From Bacillota bacterium (GTDB taxonomy: Bacteria; Bacillota; Clostridia; Lachnospirales; Lachnospiraceae), in contig JAFAGA010000073.1 of the NCBI GenBank assembly GCA_023423045.1, forward strand, positions 102,597-166,596: DNA of 64,000 nt. Direction: 5' to 3'. The notes under the pieces were generated by a model. It ran no database searches. It was not told where the DNA came from and saw only the letters and a program-made list of their open reading frames with translations. Each line of letters begins with the position of its first letter. Positions within the stretch are counted from its first letter, which is position 1. A program made the position numbers and the translations under genes. Below, piece by piece: positions 1-7,796 of the stretch.

Positions 1-1326
1 AAGGGTGCTCCGGATGAAGTGCTTCGTGTATGTACATCTTATATTGAGAACGGTAAGGTCCAGCCTATGACCGATCAGAAGCGCAGTGAGATTTTGAAAG
101 ATAACAAACGTATGGCTGACAAAGCTCTGCGTGTTCTTGCGGCAGCTTACCGCATCCATGCGGCAGTTCCGGCAGAATATACTCCGGAGGCGCTGGAGAA
201 GGGGCTGGTATTCATCGGCTTAACAGGTATGATTGATCCTGTCCGCCCGGAGGTAATCGATGCAATTAAGGAATGCCGCAGTGCCGGTATCCGTCCTGTA
301 ATGATCACTGGTGATCATAGGGACACGGCAATTGCTATTGCTTCCCAGATCGCTATTATCAACGATCCGAAGCAGGCAATTACCGGTGCCCAGCTTAACG
401 ACATATCGGATGAAGAGCTTCAGGCAACCATCGAGAACTATGGTGTGTACGCCCGTGTTCAGCCGGAGCACAAGGTACGTATCGTAAATGCATGGAAAAA
501 GAAGGGCATGATTACCGCGATGACCGGTGACGGTGTAAATGATGCTCCTTCCATTAAGAGTGCCGATATCGGTGTCGGTATGGGTATCACAGGTACTGAC
601 GTAACGAAGAACGTGGCGGATATGGTATTGGCGGATGATAATTTTGCAACCATCGTATCGGCAGTAGAAGAAGGCAGACGGATTTATGATAATATCCGTA
701 AAGCAATCCAGTTCCTGTTATCCTCCAATTTAAGTGAGGTTTTATCCATATTTACGGCGACCTTACTCGGTTTTACAATCATGAAGCCCATACATATCCT
801 TTGGATTAACCTGATTACCGACTGTTTCCCGGCTTTAGCCCTGGGCATGGAAAAGGGAGAAAAGGATCTGATGCAGCGTAAGCCCCGTTCTTCAAAGGAT
901 GGTATCTTCTCCGGCGGAGTAGGGATTGACGTGGCATATCAGGGTGTGATGGTAACCATCGTTACTCTGGCAGCCTTTTATATCGGACATTATATGGAAT
1001 CCGGCAGATGGGAATTTGTGAACAGCCCTGACGGCATGACCATGGCATTCTTAACCATGAGCATGGCTGAGATCTTCCATAGCTTTAATATGAGAAGCCA
1101 GCGCGGGTCCATCTTCCGTATGAATACACAGAATATTGTTCTGATCGGTGCGGCATTAATCAGCTTCGTTCTGACAACGGCGGTAATCTACGTTCCTTTC
1201 CTCAGCAATATCTTTGATTTTGAGCACATCAGCCTGGCGGAGTATGGTATAGCGATGCTTCTGGCACTCAGTGTTATACCGATTGTCGAGACTGTAAAAA
1301 CGATTCAGAGGGGATTAAAAAGATAA
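1..1326 (+). CDS. Calcium-type P-type ATPase, C-terminal part (cut by window start)
   Basis: The reading frame is open from base 1 and begins inside the nucleotide-binding domain at a KGAPDEVL motif, so the start and the phosphorylated DKTGT aspartate lie outside the window. Visible next are the hinge motif TGDGVNDAPSIKSADIGVGM and six C-terminal membrane segments. The M5 stretch SSNLSEV and M6 stretch ILWINLITDCFPALALGMEKG carry the acidic and Asn residues that bind Ca2+ in type IIA pumps of the SERCA/YloB kind, so Ca2+ export is the likely role, although Mn2+ or other cations are possible. The gene ends at TAA and is followed by a hairpin shared with the convergent hydrolase gene. Family call is firm; ion specificity is inferred. 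Confidence 0.93.
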   Translation, partial: KGAPDEVLRVCTSYIENGKVQPMTDQKRSEILKDNKRMADKALRVLAAAYRIHAAVPAEYTPEALEKGLVFIGLTGMIDPVRPEVIDAIKECRSAGIRPVMITGDHRDTAIAIASQIAIINDPKQAITGAQLNDISDEELQATIENYGVYARVQPEHKVRIVNAWKKKGMITAMTGDGVNDAPSIKSADIGVGMGITGTDVTKNVADMVLADDNFATIVSAVEEGRRIYDNIRKAIQFLLSSNLSEVLSIFTATLLGFTIMKPIHILWINLITDCFPALALGMEKGEKDLMQRKPRSSKDGIFSGGVGIDVAYQGVMVTIVTLAAFYIGHYMESGRWEFVNSPDGMTMAFLTMSMAEIFHSFNMRSQRGSIFRMNTQNIVLIGAALISFVLTTAVIYVPFLSNIFDFEHISLAEYGIAMLLALSVIPIVETVKTIQRGLKR

Positions 1327-1363
1327 GGTTATTGTTTTGGTAATTGAGTTTTTAAAATAAATT

Positions 1364-1420
1364 AGAGCTGTTGTATATTGTTCCGGAAGGTTACGGAATG
1401 ATGTGCAACAGCTCTTTTAT
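1364..1420. terminator. Bidirectional terminator between the ATPase and hydrolase genes
   Basis: A perfect 10-bp stem, AGAGCTGTTG (1364-1373) and CAACAGCTCT (1406-1415), encloses a second small hairpin (TTCCG/CGGAA). A T-rich tail follows on the + side and A-rich sequence precedes it, so it can stop both convergent transcripts. Confidence 0.8.
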
Positions 1421-1427
1421 ATTATGT

Positions 1428-2486
1428 TTATTTGAGATAGCTGTCATAAAAGTTTATAATACGTCCCATTAGTTCTTTGTCAAGATCATATAGCAGCCTT
1501 TTATCGAGATTATCATTGAAATAGGACGCCTTTAACTCTGCAGTTAAATCTCCGTCCAAGGACTCTGAATATTGTTCAAATCCTTTGTTAAACTCCTTCA
1601 CATATCCCCGCGATACATCAGAATAATAAACGTAATTATGCCCTCGCTCTTCATATCTTACGAAGTCAAACCGTGGATTGTCCCGGTAAAGAGAATAAAA
1701 GAAATCATAGCTTTTCTCCGGCGAAATCATTTCATCATCGGTGCTATGTATGATCATTACTCCGGCATCTGTATTGTCGAATCCGCTGATGCAGCTGTAG
1801 GAGGAATATTTTCCAAATTTCATTTTCTCATAGAATGAAATGAACGGCATGAGAGCATGAATTCCGTCACCTGCAATTTTTTCTCCTTCTTCTTCAATGA
1901 TATCCATACTCTTATTAAAAGCGGCCACCATAACAACGACCTTAACATCAGGATGAAGCTTTAAAACGCTTCCGGCGGAATATGCGCCCCAGCTATGTCC
2001 AAACAGCATGATGGGTAATCCCTCAAAGTCAGGTGTTTGCTTCACAAATTGAATCGCATAATCCAAATCGATCAAACCTTGCGGAAGTCCTTTGACGGAT
2101 TGACCTTCACTTTCATCATTGCCGGTGGCATCATAAGCAAAAGCAACATATCCGTTTGCAGCAAACAAATCTGCCATGTCCATATATGAGTTATGCCCCC
2201 CGCCGCCAAGGCCGTGTGCAATTACAATAACTCCTTTGATATTCTCCAGGGTTCTGTAATATTTATAGCCGACAAGCTTCTGTCCCTTATTTGAAGAAAA
2301 CGTATACCTTTGTGAATTCAAGCCCGCAAATTCATCCATGCTCCGGGCCATCGGCAGATATGACTCATATCGTTCACCGAAATTATCCTCGTATATCATT
2401 GCCGATAGGCCGACAGGAAGTATCAGCAGCAGTACAATTAAGACCATTCCCAGGATAATAATAATTTTTCGCTTCTTACCTTTCAT
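1428..2486 (-). CDS. Membrane-anchored alpha/beta hydrolase (serine lipase/esterase-like)
   Basis: This 352-residue protein starts with a Lys/Arg-rich stretch and one hydrophobic segment (about residues 8-30), suggesting a signal anchor with the catalytic domain outside the cell. The hydrolase domain (about 60-330) shows the oxyanion-region AHGLGGGGH, the nucleophile elbow GHSWG, a candidate acid in HSTDDEM and the catalytic His in ERGHNYVYY. This matches the serine aminopeptidase/lysophospholipase-like fold (Hydrolase_4). Substrate is unknown. It is a single-gene unit facing the Ca2+ pump gene and sharing its terminator. A good ribosome site (AGGAAAAG) precedes the ATG. Confidence 0.85.
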   Translation of the reverse strand: MKGKKRKIIIILGMVLIVLLLILPVGLSAMIYEDNFGERYESYLPMARSMDEFAGLNSQRYTFSSNKGQKLVGYKYYRTLENIKGVIVIAHGLGGGGHNSYMDMADLFAANGYVAFAYDATGNDESEGQSVKGLPQGLIDLDYAIQFVKQTPDFEGLPIMLFGHSWGAYSAGSVLKLHPDVKVVVMVAAFNKSMDIIEEEGEKIAGDGIHALMPFISFYEKMKFGKYSSYSCISGFDNTDAGVMIIHSTDDEMISPEKSYDFFYSLYRDNPRFDFVRYEERGHNYVYYSDVSRGYVKEFNKGFEQYSESLDGDLTAELKASYFNDNLDKRLLYDLDKELMGRIINFYDSYLK

Positions 2487-2548
2487 TTGTCTTTTCCTCC
2501 ACCAGAGATATAATATTTAAATTATACTCTGGCAATGGAAAAAAATCC

Positions 2549-2683
2549 ATGAGAAAAATACAAGAGGGGAAAAGAAGTTTTTTCAAGGAAGCATCTCTCC
2601 AAACAACCTATGAAAATTATTTGCTTGATATTTATGCGAAGCAGGCAAAGATGATGATCAACAAACTGGCATTTACAGAATAA
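2549..2683 (+). CDS. Possible 44-residue ORF or gene remnant
   Basis: Between two minus-strand genes the + strand has an ATG followed by 44 sense codons ending in TAA. The translation (ending KMMINKLAFTE) is amphipathic and lysine/glutamine-rich, with a composition more like a helical protein end than random AT-rich DNA. No ribosome binding site is visible before the ATG. It may be the degraded 3' end of a lost gene, for example a regulator C-terminus, and it overlaps the end of the neighbouring minus-strand gene by 11 bases. Weak call. Confidence 0.2.
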   Translation: MRKIQEGKRSFFKEASLQTTYENYLLDIYAKQAKMMINKLAFTE

Positions 2684-3329
2684 ACATAAGCAGCAATACA
2701 ATATAAGTCTTTTTAATATCCCGGTTCACAAGAAGGTAAGCGGCGCCAAGCATGAATCCGAGAACAAGTCCATGAAGCCCAATCCAGATGCTTCCCTTTG
2801 TTAAAGTATGAACCATCCCCCAGGTAAGACCACAAAGGATACCGCCATAAGGGAGCTTTCGATTACCTGTCCAGACTTCAAAGGCCTTTTGGCCAAAAAC
2901 AATGATCAACATAAAGAGCACGGTTTCAAAGGCGTAGTAGATATATTGGAACGTAAAGAGCAGGGGACCTTTTCGCTGGAATTCTATCCATATCTTAAAT
3001 CCGCCCCGGCTCATAGAACTCATAGCAAAAGATAATAAAACCGTGCCTGCTGCTGCGGCCCATTGCCAAAGCTTCATTGGCGGGGTCCTGTCAAAAAGGC
3101 GGAAGTTATATTTTTTTTCTGCTGTCCTAATCAGGTAAAACGCTACCAGTCCCCAGGTAAGGCAGGTGATAACCCAATGAAATATTGTCTGGGCGTTGGT
3201 CCAATCCTGCATCTGGCTTTTGTACAGAGCAGGCTCGATTAGATAGGCATAGAGCGCCTCCAACCCCAAGCCTCCGAATGCAGAAAGGCCTAATGACAAA
3301 AAATCAAAGCCGGTAATCTTCTTATTCAT
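2673..3329 (-). CDS. Multi-pass membrane protein, possibly CPBP-like without the protease motif
   Basis: A 218-residue protein with about six hydrophobic segments (near residues 12-30, 48-66, 88-104, 125-147, 160-175 and 180-215). The C-terminal half contains WGMVHTLTKG, which resembles the second conserved motif of CPBP/Abi membrane proteases, but the EExxxR motif is not present (FETVLF at the matching place), so proteolysis is not supported. It is the last gene of a minus-strand operon and overlaps the DUF3021 gene by 8 bases, implying translational coupling and control by the LytTR protein upstream. Function unknown. Confidence 0.7.
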   Translation of the reverse strand: MNKKITGFDFLSLGLSAFGGLGLEALYAYLIEPALYKSQMQDWTNAQTIFHWVITCLTWGLVAFYLIRTAEKKYNFRLFDRTPPMKLWQWAAAAGTVLLSFAMSSMSRGGFKIWIEFQRKGPLLFTFQYIYYAFETVLFMLIIVFGQKAFEVWTGNRKLPYGGILCGLTWGMVHTLTKGSIWIGLHGLVLGFMLGAAYLLVNRDIKKTYIVLLLMFIL

Positions 3330-3756
3330 TTGCTTTATCCTCCCTCTTGATATTATTTAATAATTGGTTTATTTTGCTTACTTCCTTCCATAGCTGGACA
3401 TAGTACAGGAAAGCGCCTATGATATACGGAATGGTAAAGGACAGAAGTATATCCCGGTATCCGTTGGGATGGACTTCTGAGTAAATGCTTATGATCCGGG
3501 TAATAAGCATCACGCATCCCGTTAAGAATACATATTGTCCGATGATAACAATCGGAAGGGGAATATGGCTCAGGCGGTAATGCTGTGACAGCACCAGGGT
3601 TCCAAGAAAGGATAAAAGCAATATCATGGCCAGGTTTTGCTGATAGTTTCCGAATACCTTCTGAAAGACGGCTTCCAGTATGATTTTGGTGGCGGATATC
3701 ACTGTGTATACGACACACACCGTCGGCAAAAACGTCCTCTTATCAATTAACTTCAT
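3322..3756 (-). CDS. DUF3021 family four-helix membrane protein
   Basis: 144 residues with four predicted membrane segments (about 8-28, 38-57, 68-90, 104-125) and a charged C-terminal tail. This size and topology, together with its position directly after a short LytTR-domain gene, match DUF3021, a membrane partner that in Firmicutes usually modulates its LytTR regulator. It overlaps the end of the LytTR gene by 14 bases and the next membrane gene by 8, so the three genes form one translationally coupled operon. The regulatory role is inferred from that conserved pairing. Confidence 0.75.
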   Translation of the reverse strand: MKLIDKRTFLPTVCVVYTVISATKIILEAVFQKVFGNYQQNLAMILLLSFLGTLVLSQHYRLSHIPLPIVIIGQYVFLTGCVMLITRIISIYSEVHPNGYRDILLSFTIPYIIGAFLYYVQLWKEVSKINQLLNNIKREDKANE

Positions 3757-4201
3757 GACTTCCCTCCATCTTCTTTAAAAATGAAATAAACCGTGCTTTG
3801 TAAGCTCTGTTTAAAATCAAACACTCTCCGTTATTCATCATAAGCTGCATTTTCATATTGAAATCGGTCTTCATATGGCTCACCTTATAAACGTTCACAA
3901 GCATGGACTTCCCGATCTGGATGAAGCCATTGCTGTAAAAGCGCTCCTGAAAATCCTTCAGGGTATAATCAACCTGGTAGACCCCCTGCTCTAGATAGGC
4001 ATAACAGCGTCTGTCCACCACTTCCAGATAAAAAATTTCCGTCGGAAATATCTTTCTTTGCAGCTTATCCATTCTTCCCATAATTGCCCCGCAGGCTTCC
4101 AGATAATTCATAACACCGGCAATCTCGGAATCCAGTTCCCCGTAGTATACTTCGATTCTATTTTCCTTAATTGTATCATTCTGATAGTAATTTATTTTCA
4201 A
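3743..4201 (-). CDS. LytTR DNA-binding regulator
   Basis: A stand-alone LytTR protein of 152 residues without a receiver domain. I place the start at a TTG (4201) because AGGGAGG lies 6 bases before it; an upstream in-frame ATG at 4258 has no ribosome site and adds a non-conserved tail. The N-terminal ~50 residues form an acidic segment, and the C-terminal half (about 50-150) is the LytTR beta-fold with IFYLEVVDRRCYAYLEQGVY, FIQIGKSMLVNVYKVSHM and the closing LNRAYKARFISFLKK. Proteins of this type bind promoters as dimers and are restrained by the DUF3021 partner encoded next. It probably autoregulates this three-gene operon. Confidence 0.85.
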   Translation of the reverse strand: MKINYYQNDTIKENRIEVYYGELDSEIAGVMNYLEACGAIMGRMDKLQRKIFPTEIFYLEVVDRRCYAYLEQGVYQVDYTLKDFQERFYSNGFIQIGKSMLVNVYKVSHMKTDFNMKMQLMMNNGECLILNRAYKARFISFLKKMEGSHEVN

Positions 4202-4613
4202 TATTCTTCCCTCCCTGTTCCAATTATAGCAAATCATAGGACGGCTGCAAGAGCTCATTGCGTATGCTTCGATTTTAATGTGCTAAGCTGCACTTGATTA
4301 CGGACATTGTGAAACCAAAGACACACGGGACAAAAACCCTGGTGCCTTTGGTTTTTTTGCAAAACATCAAATTCGTAATAAAAAATTAAGAAAATAAAAC
4401 CATACTTTATAAATCCACATATTGGTAAATAGAGAAGTATGTAGTATACTATATATAGCAGGTTTCTGCAAATAAACAGAAGATGAATACAAGAACAGAA
4501 GGAATGGAAGACAGGAAAAATAAAAGGCAATAATAATATTAAAAACAGGACATACAAGAATAGAATATACAGCTGCGAAGGACACAAAAGCAGAAGGTAC
4601 AGGAGGGGTTTGA
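4202..4613. other. Intergenic region, divergent promoters and one hairpin
   Basis: A 412-base AT-rich gap between the LytTR gene (-) and the response-regulator relic (+). The only clear structure is the hairpin at 4311-4358. A tract rich in TATA-like repeats (4430-4460) probably holds promoter elements, but I cannot fix a -35/-10 pair. No supported ORF. Confidence 0.5.
4311..4358 (+). terminator. Rho-independent terminator or leader attenuator
   Basis: AAACCAAAG (4312-4320) pairs with CTTTGGTTT (4346-4354), extended by CAC/GTG, and is followed by a run of seven T on the + strand. No + gene lies upstream within 2 kb, so it may attenuate the transcript that enters the gene at 4614 or mark the end of an unseen small RNA. 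Confidence 0.65.
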
Positions 4614-5603
4614 ATGCGGAAGATATTTTTGGTGGAAGACGGGGATGCCGCGGGGGACGGCATTAAGGATATCATCAAGGAACAGGCTGCTGATGCAAAG
4701 AAGTGCAGGAGCAGTCGGGAAGAATATAATATGGAGGATAGGAACCGCCTTTTTAATGATATGGTGGGAGAAGACAGCTCCCCGAGGCAACTTTTGGAAC
4801 AGGGGAAAAAGCTGGGGCTGGAGCTTGATGTCTTATCCTGCAGCATTCTCCTGCTCAAGCTAGAACCGGCAAGGCAGCAGCCCTTTGAAGTGGGACAGGC
4901 CGCCGATATTACCCCGGAGCTGGAGAGCTTATTCGAGGGAAGGGAGGAGATCATCAAGTTTTACCTTCCGCAGAAAATATTGGCCCTGCTTATTAAAGGG
5001 AACAGCATCGAAGAGGTTCTAAATACACAGGAGGCCTGTATTGATTATGTTAAGAAGCTTATGGAGCGGAGTAAGGGCAGCAGCTATTTCGGAGGGGCAG
5101 GAAGGCCGGTGGGAACAATCTTAGAATTGCCGGATGCCTTTCGGGAAGCCAGCAGAGCCTTTGTCTATCGCTATATTCTGGACACCAGTGAGATACTCCG
5201 TTTTTCCGATGTCTCAGGAGATAACGCAGTCATTCCGGGATTTGGCTTTGAGACGGGGAGTATAATGCAGCTAAACAAGAGAAAAGTGGAGAACTTTCTC
5301 GAGAACTGCAATAAAGAAGAGATTGGCTATTTTGTGGAGGAGTATCTGAGAAGCATCAGCAACGATAGCCGCAATTCCTTGCTGTTCCGGCAATATATTA
5401 TCGTGGATATGTATTGCATTGTTGCCTCCTTTGCGGAAGAGCTGGGATATGGAAAAAGAGTGATTGACGAACCCTTCGAGGGAACGGTCCAGCTTCCGAT
5501 GATTAATTCCTTTGACTTTATCAGAAGATATGTGGAAAAAATCTTTCATCAGGTCATTGAATTACGGGATATTTCCGCTGATTCTGCCGGAAAGAGGGGC
5601 TGA
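4614..5603 (+). CDS. Response-regulator relic: YesN-like middle domain without receiver core or AraC output
   Basis: The first ten residues (MRKIFLVEDG) look like the start of a receiver domain, but the text then jumps to what is normally the linker after the receiver (REEYNMEDRNRLF), so about 100 residues with the phospho-acceptor Asp are missing. Residues about 45-315 match my recollection of the middle domain of YesN-type regulators (PVGTILELPDAFREASRAF, LLFRQYIIVDMY, FDFIRRYVEKIFHQVIELRD). The protein stops at 329 residues where the two AraC helix-turn-helix motifs should begin. The ORF has no internal stop, so it may be a functional stand-alone sensor or dominant partner rather than dead DNA. 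RBS AGGAGG precedes the ATG. Confidence 0.65.
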   Translation: MRKIFLVEDGDAAGDGIKDIIKEQAADAKKCRSSREEYNMEDRNRLFNDMVGEDSSPRQLLEQGKKLGLELDVLSCSILLLKLEPARQQPFEVGQAADITPELESLFEGREEIIKFYLPQKILALLIKGNSIEEVLNTQEACIDYVKKLMERSKGSSYFGGAGRPVGTILELPDAFREASRAFVYRYILDTSEILRFSDVSGDNAVIPGFGFETGSIMQLNKRKVENFLENCNKEEIGYFVEEYLRSISNDSRNSLLFRQYIIVDMYCIVASFAEELGYGKRVIDEPFEGTVQLPMINSFDFIRRYVEKIFHQVIELRDISADSAGKRG

Positions 5604-5730
5604 AAAACGAAAATAACAATAATTACTTCAAAAGTATTAAATTATTTCCGGGAAAGCTACGATATACATGATATAAGGACACATTCGGCTAAATATCAAG
5701 GATGAAGCGACCAACAAGGAGGTACAGTGT

Positions 5731-6726
5731 ATGTCGATAAAAGGAGTTAATTCAAGTCTGCAGAGGGATCAGGCGGGAAATATTACGGTTTCCATCGCTG
5801 CCCAGACTTCAGCAAAGAAGGGGAAAGACGGAGGTAAAACCTTATTTGCAGGAGATACGAATCTCATGCCGGAGGATACGTTAATGACCAGACTTCAGGC
5901 ACGGAAGAGGGCGATGAAGGTAATTGCAGATGCCTATAAAAGTGAAACGAATATCGATCGGGGCATATCGGATATTAAGCAGATGCAGAAGAAAAAACAG
6001 GAAGCCCTGGATCAGGCATCGGAAGAGATATTGGCTCTGAGGGCAGGGAGGCAGAGGCTGAGAGAAGGATATGGCGTCAGCGAGGACAGTGAGGAGGAGC
6101 AAAACCTCAAGGCTCTGGAAGCTCTGGCGAAAACCCGTTACGGCTCAGGTAAATTGACGGAAGAGGAGCAGGAACGTCTCAATAATATGGGACCGCTGAC
6201 AGAATACCAAAAAGAATCTTTGTATTATTTCTCGATGGAGGAAGTCTGGCAGAGGAGAATGGAGGATGCCAGGAACGGGATCTTTAATGCGTCCAGAACA
6301 ATAGAAGCGATTGAACGGGAGCGTGTTAAGTCCCACCAGATGGTGGATGCTCAAAAGGAAGCGGCGGATATTATGGAGAAGGCCGCAAAGCAGATCGCAC
6401 ATATGCTGATGGAGGATGTGAAGGAACAGTTTGACGAAGATCTGAATGAGAAGCTGGAGGAAGCAAAGCAGCGGGAGAAGGAACAGCAGGAAGAGGAAGA
6501 GAAGCTGGAAAAAGCAAGGCAGGAGAGAGAAGAGGTACAGGATAAGAAGCAGAATAAGGATGGTGAATCCGCTGTCTCTCTGCAGAGAGCAGGAAGCAAT
6601 GATGTCTCTCCTATGGATACCGATATTCTCCGGCAGGAGCTGCAAATAGATCTGATGGAACTGGCAAAAAAGCAGAATATGCATCAGGAAGAGCTTAAGG
6701 GAATTCTTTTGGATGAGTTTTTCTAA
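5731..6726 (+). CDS. Coiled-coil protein of unknown function
   Basis: A 331-residue soluble protein that I do not recognise by function. Residues about 55-130 and 170-275 are heptad-rich, with a very acidic/Gln/Lys stretch around 230-275 (EEAKQREKEQQEEEEKLEK) typical of a long coiled coil. There is no signal peptide or membrane segment. AAGGAGG precedes the ATG by 8 bases. It sits 127 bases after the regulator relic and ends at a strong terminator, so the two could be cotranscribed. The N-terminal ~40 residues look unstructured (Gly/Lys/Ser-rich). It could be a cytoskeletal, septal or scaffold protein, but nothing in the sequence decides this. Confidence 0.75.
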   Translation: MSIKGVNSSLQRDQAGNITVSIAAQTSAKKGKDGGKTLFAGDTNLMPEDTLMTRLQARKRAMKVIADAYKSETNIDRGISDIKQMQKKKQEALDQASEEILALRAGRQRLREGYGVSEDSEEEQNLKALEALAKTRYGSGKLTEEEQERLNNMGPLTEYQKESLYYFSMEEVWQRRMEDARNGIFNASRTIEAIERERVKSHQMVDAQKEAADIMEKAAKQIAHMLMEDVKEQFDEDLNEKLEEAKQREKEQQEEEEKLEKARQEREEVQDKKQNKDGESAVSLQRAGSNDVSPMDTDILRQELQIDLMELAKKQNMHQEELKGILLDEFF

Positions 6727-6731
6727 AATGT

Positions 6732-6790
6732 AAAATATCCCATAGAAAAAGCAGTATTTGATATCTGCTTCTTCTATGGGATATTTTTGA
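6732..6790. terminator. Terminator after the coiled-coil gene
   Basis: AATATCCCATAGAA pairs with TTCTATGGGATATT (14 bp), with a small inner hairpin (GCAG/CTGC region) and a T tail. The A-rich other side could also serve the convergent LysM/SleB gene. Confidence 0.85.
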
Positions 6791-6832
6791 TTAGCAACAA
6801 GAAGTGGCTTGCCGCTTCTTATGGTTTGTTAT

Positions 6833-7585
6833 TTATTTTACAAATATCATATTATCGATAGAAGCGGTTCTGGGCTTTGCCCATAGCCATGCATTGGTGG
6901 AGCTGTTATCAAAATAAAAGAGGGCTCCGTTGCTGGGGTCACTGCCGTACAGTGCTGCTTTGGCCGCCTTAACCGAATCGGAAGAGGCAGGCTTCTTGAT
7001 CATGCCGTTTTTAACAGGAGTGAACTGATAGTATCCGCCGGCCACATGATTGATTACCTTTTTAATGGTGCCTGGCCAGTCAGGGCTTTGCACCCGGTTG
7101 ACCACCACAGCACCAACTGCGACCTTTGCCGGGTAGGACTCGCCTCCGGCTTCTGCTTCAATTAGTCTGGCAAGAAGGTCCAGTTCACTTTTGGTATAAG
7201 AGATTACCGCATCCGAGCTGCCGGAGGCCTTCACACCGGGAATGGTTAGCTTCTGGCCCGGAATCAGCTGGTTATCCCATTTGTTATTTGCCTTGCGAAG
7301 GGCATCCAGGGCTATCCCGTACTGCTTGGCGATGGTGTACAGGCTGTCGCCGCTTTTTACGGTATGAACCTTGGCGGCGACATACAGAACCTGGCCCGGA
7401 TAGATGGTGCCGGAGGACAGATTATTGTCCTGCTTCAGGGTGCTCACCGGTGTGTGAAAGAGCTGGCCTATCTTATAGAGTGAATCGTTGGCCGCTACGG
7501 TATAGCTGGCAGCGAATGCGGTTACCGGTGATAAGGAATATAGAATGCATAGAGTAATCAGTAATATCTTACCTGGTCGTTTCAT
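6833..7585 (-). CDS. Secreted LysM-SleB cell-wall hydrolase
   Basis: 250 residues: signal peptide (1-25, cleavage likely after AFA), LysM domain 1 (about 27-70, YTVAANDSLYKIGQLF), LysM domain 2 (about 73-117, HTVKSGDSLYTIAKQYG), then a SleB/CwlJ-type domain (about 130-250) with the catalytic-region motif LLARLIEAEAGGESYPAKVAVGAV split here as LARLIEAEAGGE and AVGAVVVNR. LysM binds peptidoglycan and the SleB domain cleaves it (lytic transglycosylase in spore cortex enzymes). This implies a spore-cortex or vegetative wall hydrolase; its own spore-specific control is not visible. Single-gene unit. Confidence 0.9.
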   Translation of the reverse strand: MKRPGKILLITLCILYSLSPVTAFAASYTVAANDSLYKIGQLFHTPVSTLKQDNNLSSGTIYPGQVLYVAAKVHTVKSGDSLYTIAKQYGIALDALRKANNKWDNQLIPGQKLTIPGVKASGSSDAVISYTKSELDLLARLIEAEAGGESYPAKVAVGAVVVNRVQSPDWPGTIKKVINHVAGGYYQFTPVKNGMIKKPASSDSVKAAKAALYGSDPSNGALFYFDNSSTNAWLWAKPRTASIDNMIFVK

Positions 7586-7796
7586 GATTAGATCCTCCTT
7601 TGGTGATTATCACAGTTACTTTGTTACTGGGTCTATTGTAACGCACTATTATGCACTATTCCTATGGACGATTGCTGGAAAAGAAGGGAGATATGGGAAC
7701 ATGTTTTTCGTTTCGATAATATAATTTTCCCAAAACAGGAATAAGCTATAGGGAAGAGGCAGTATAACATGCATAAGGAAAAGGGGACACATTATT

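Noticed and set aside
6145..6684. Long minus-strand ORFs opposite the coiled-coil gene
   Set aside because: Leu/Phe/Ser-rich shadow of the Glu/Lys/Gln-rich coding strand; no start signals.
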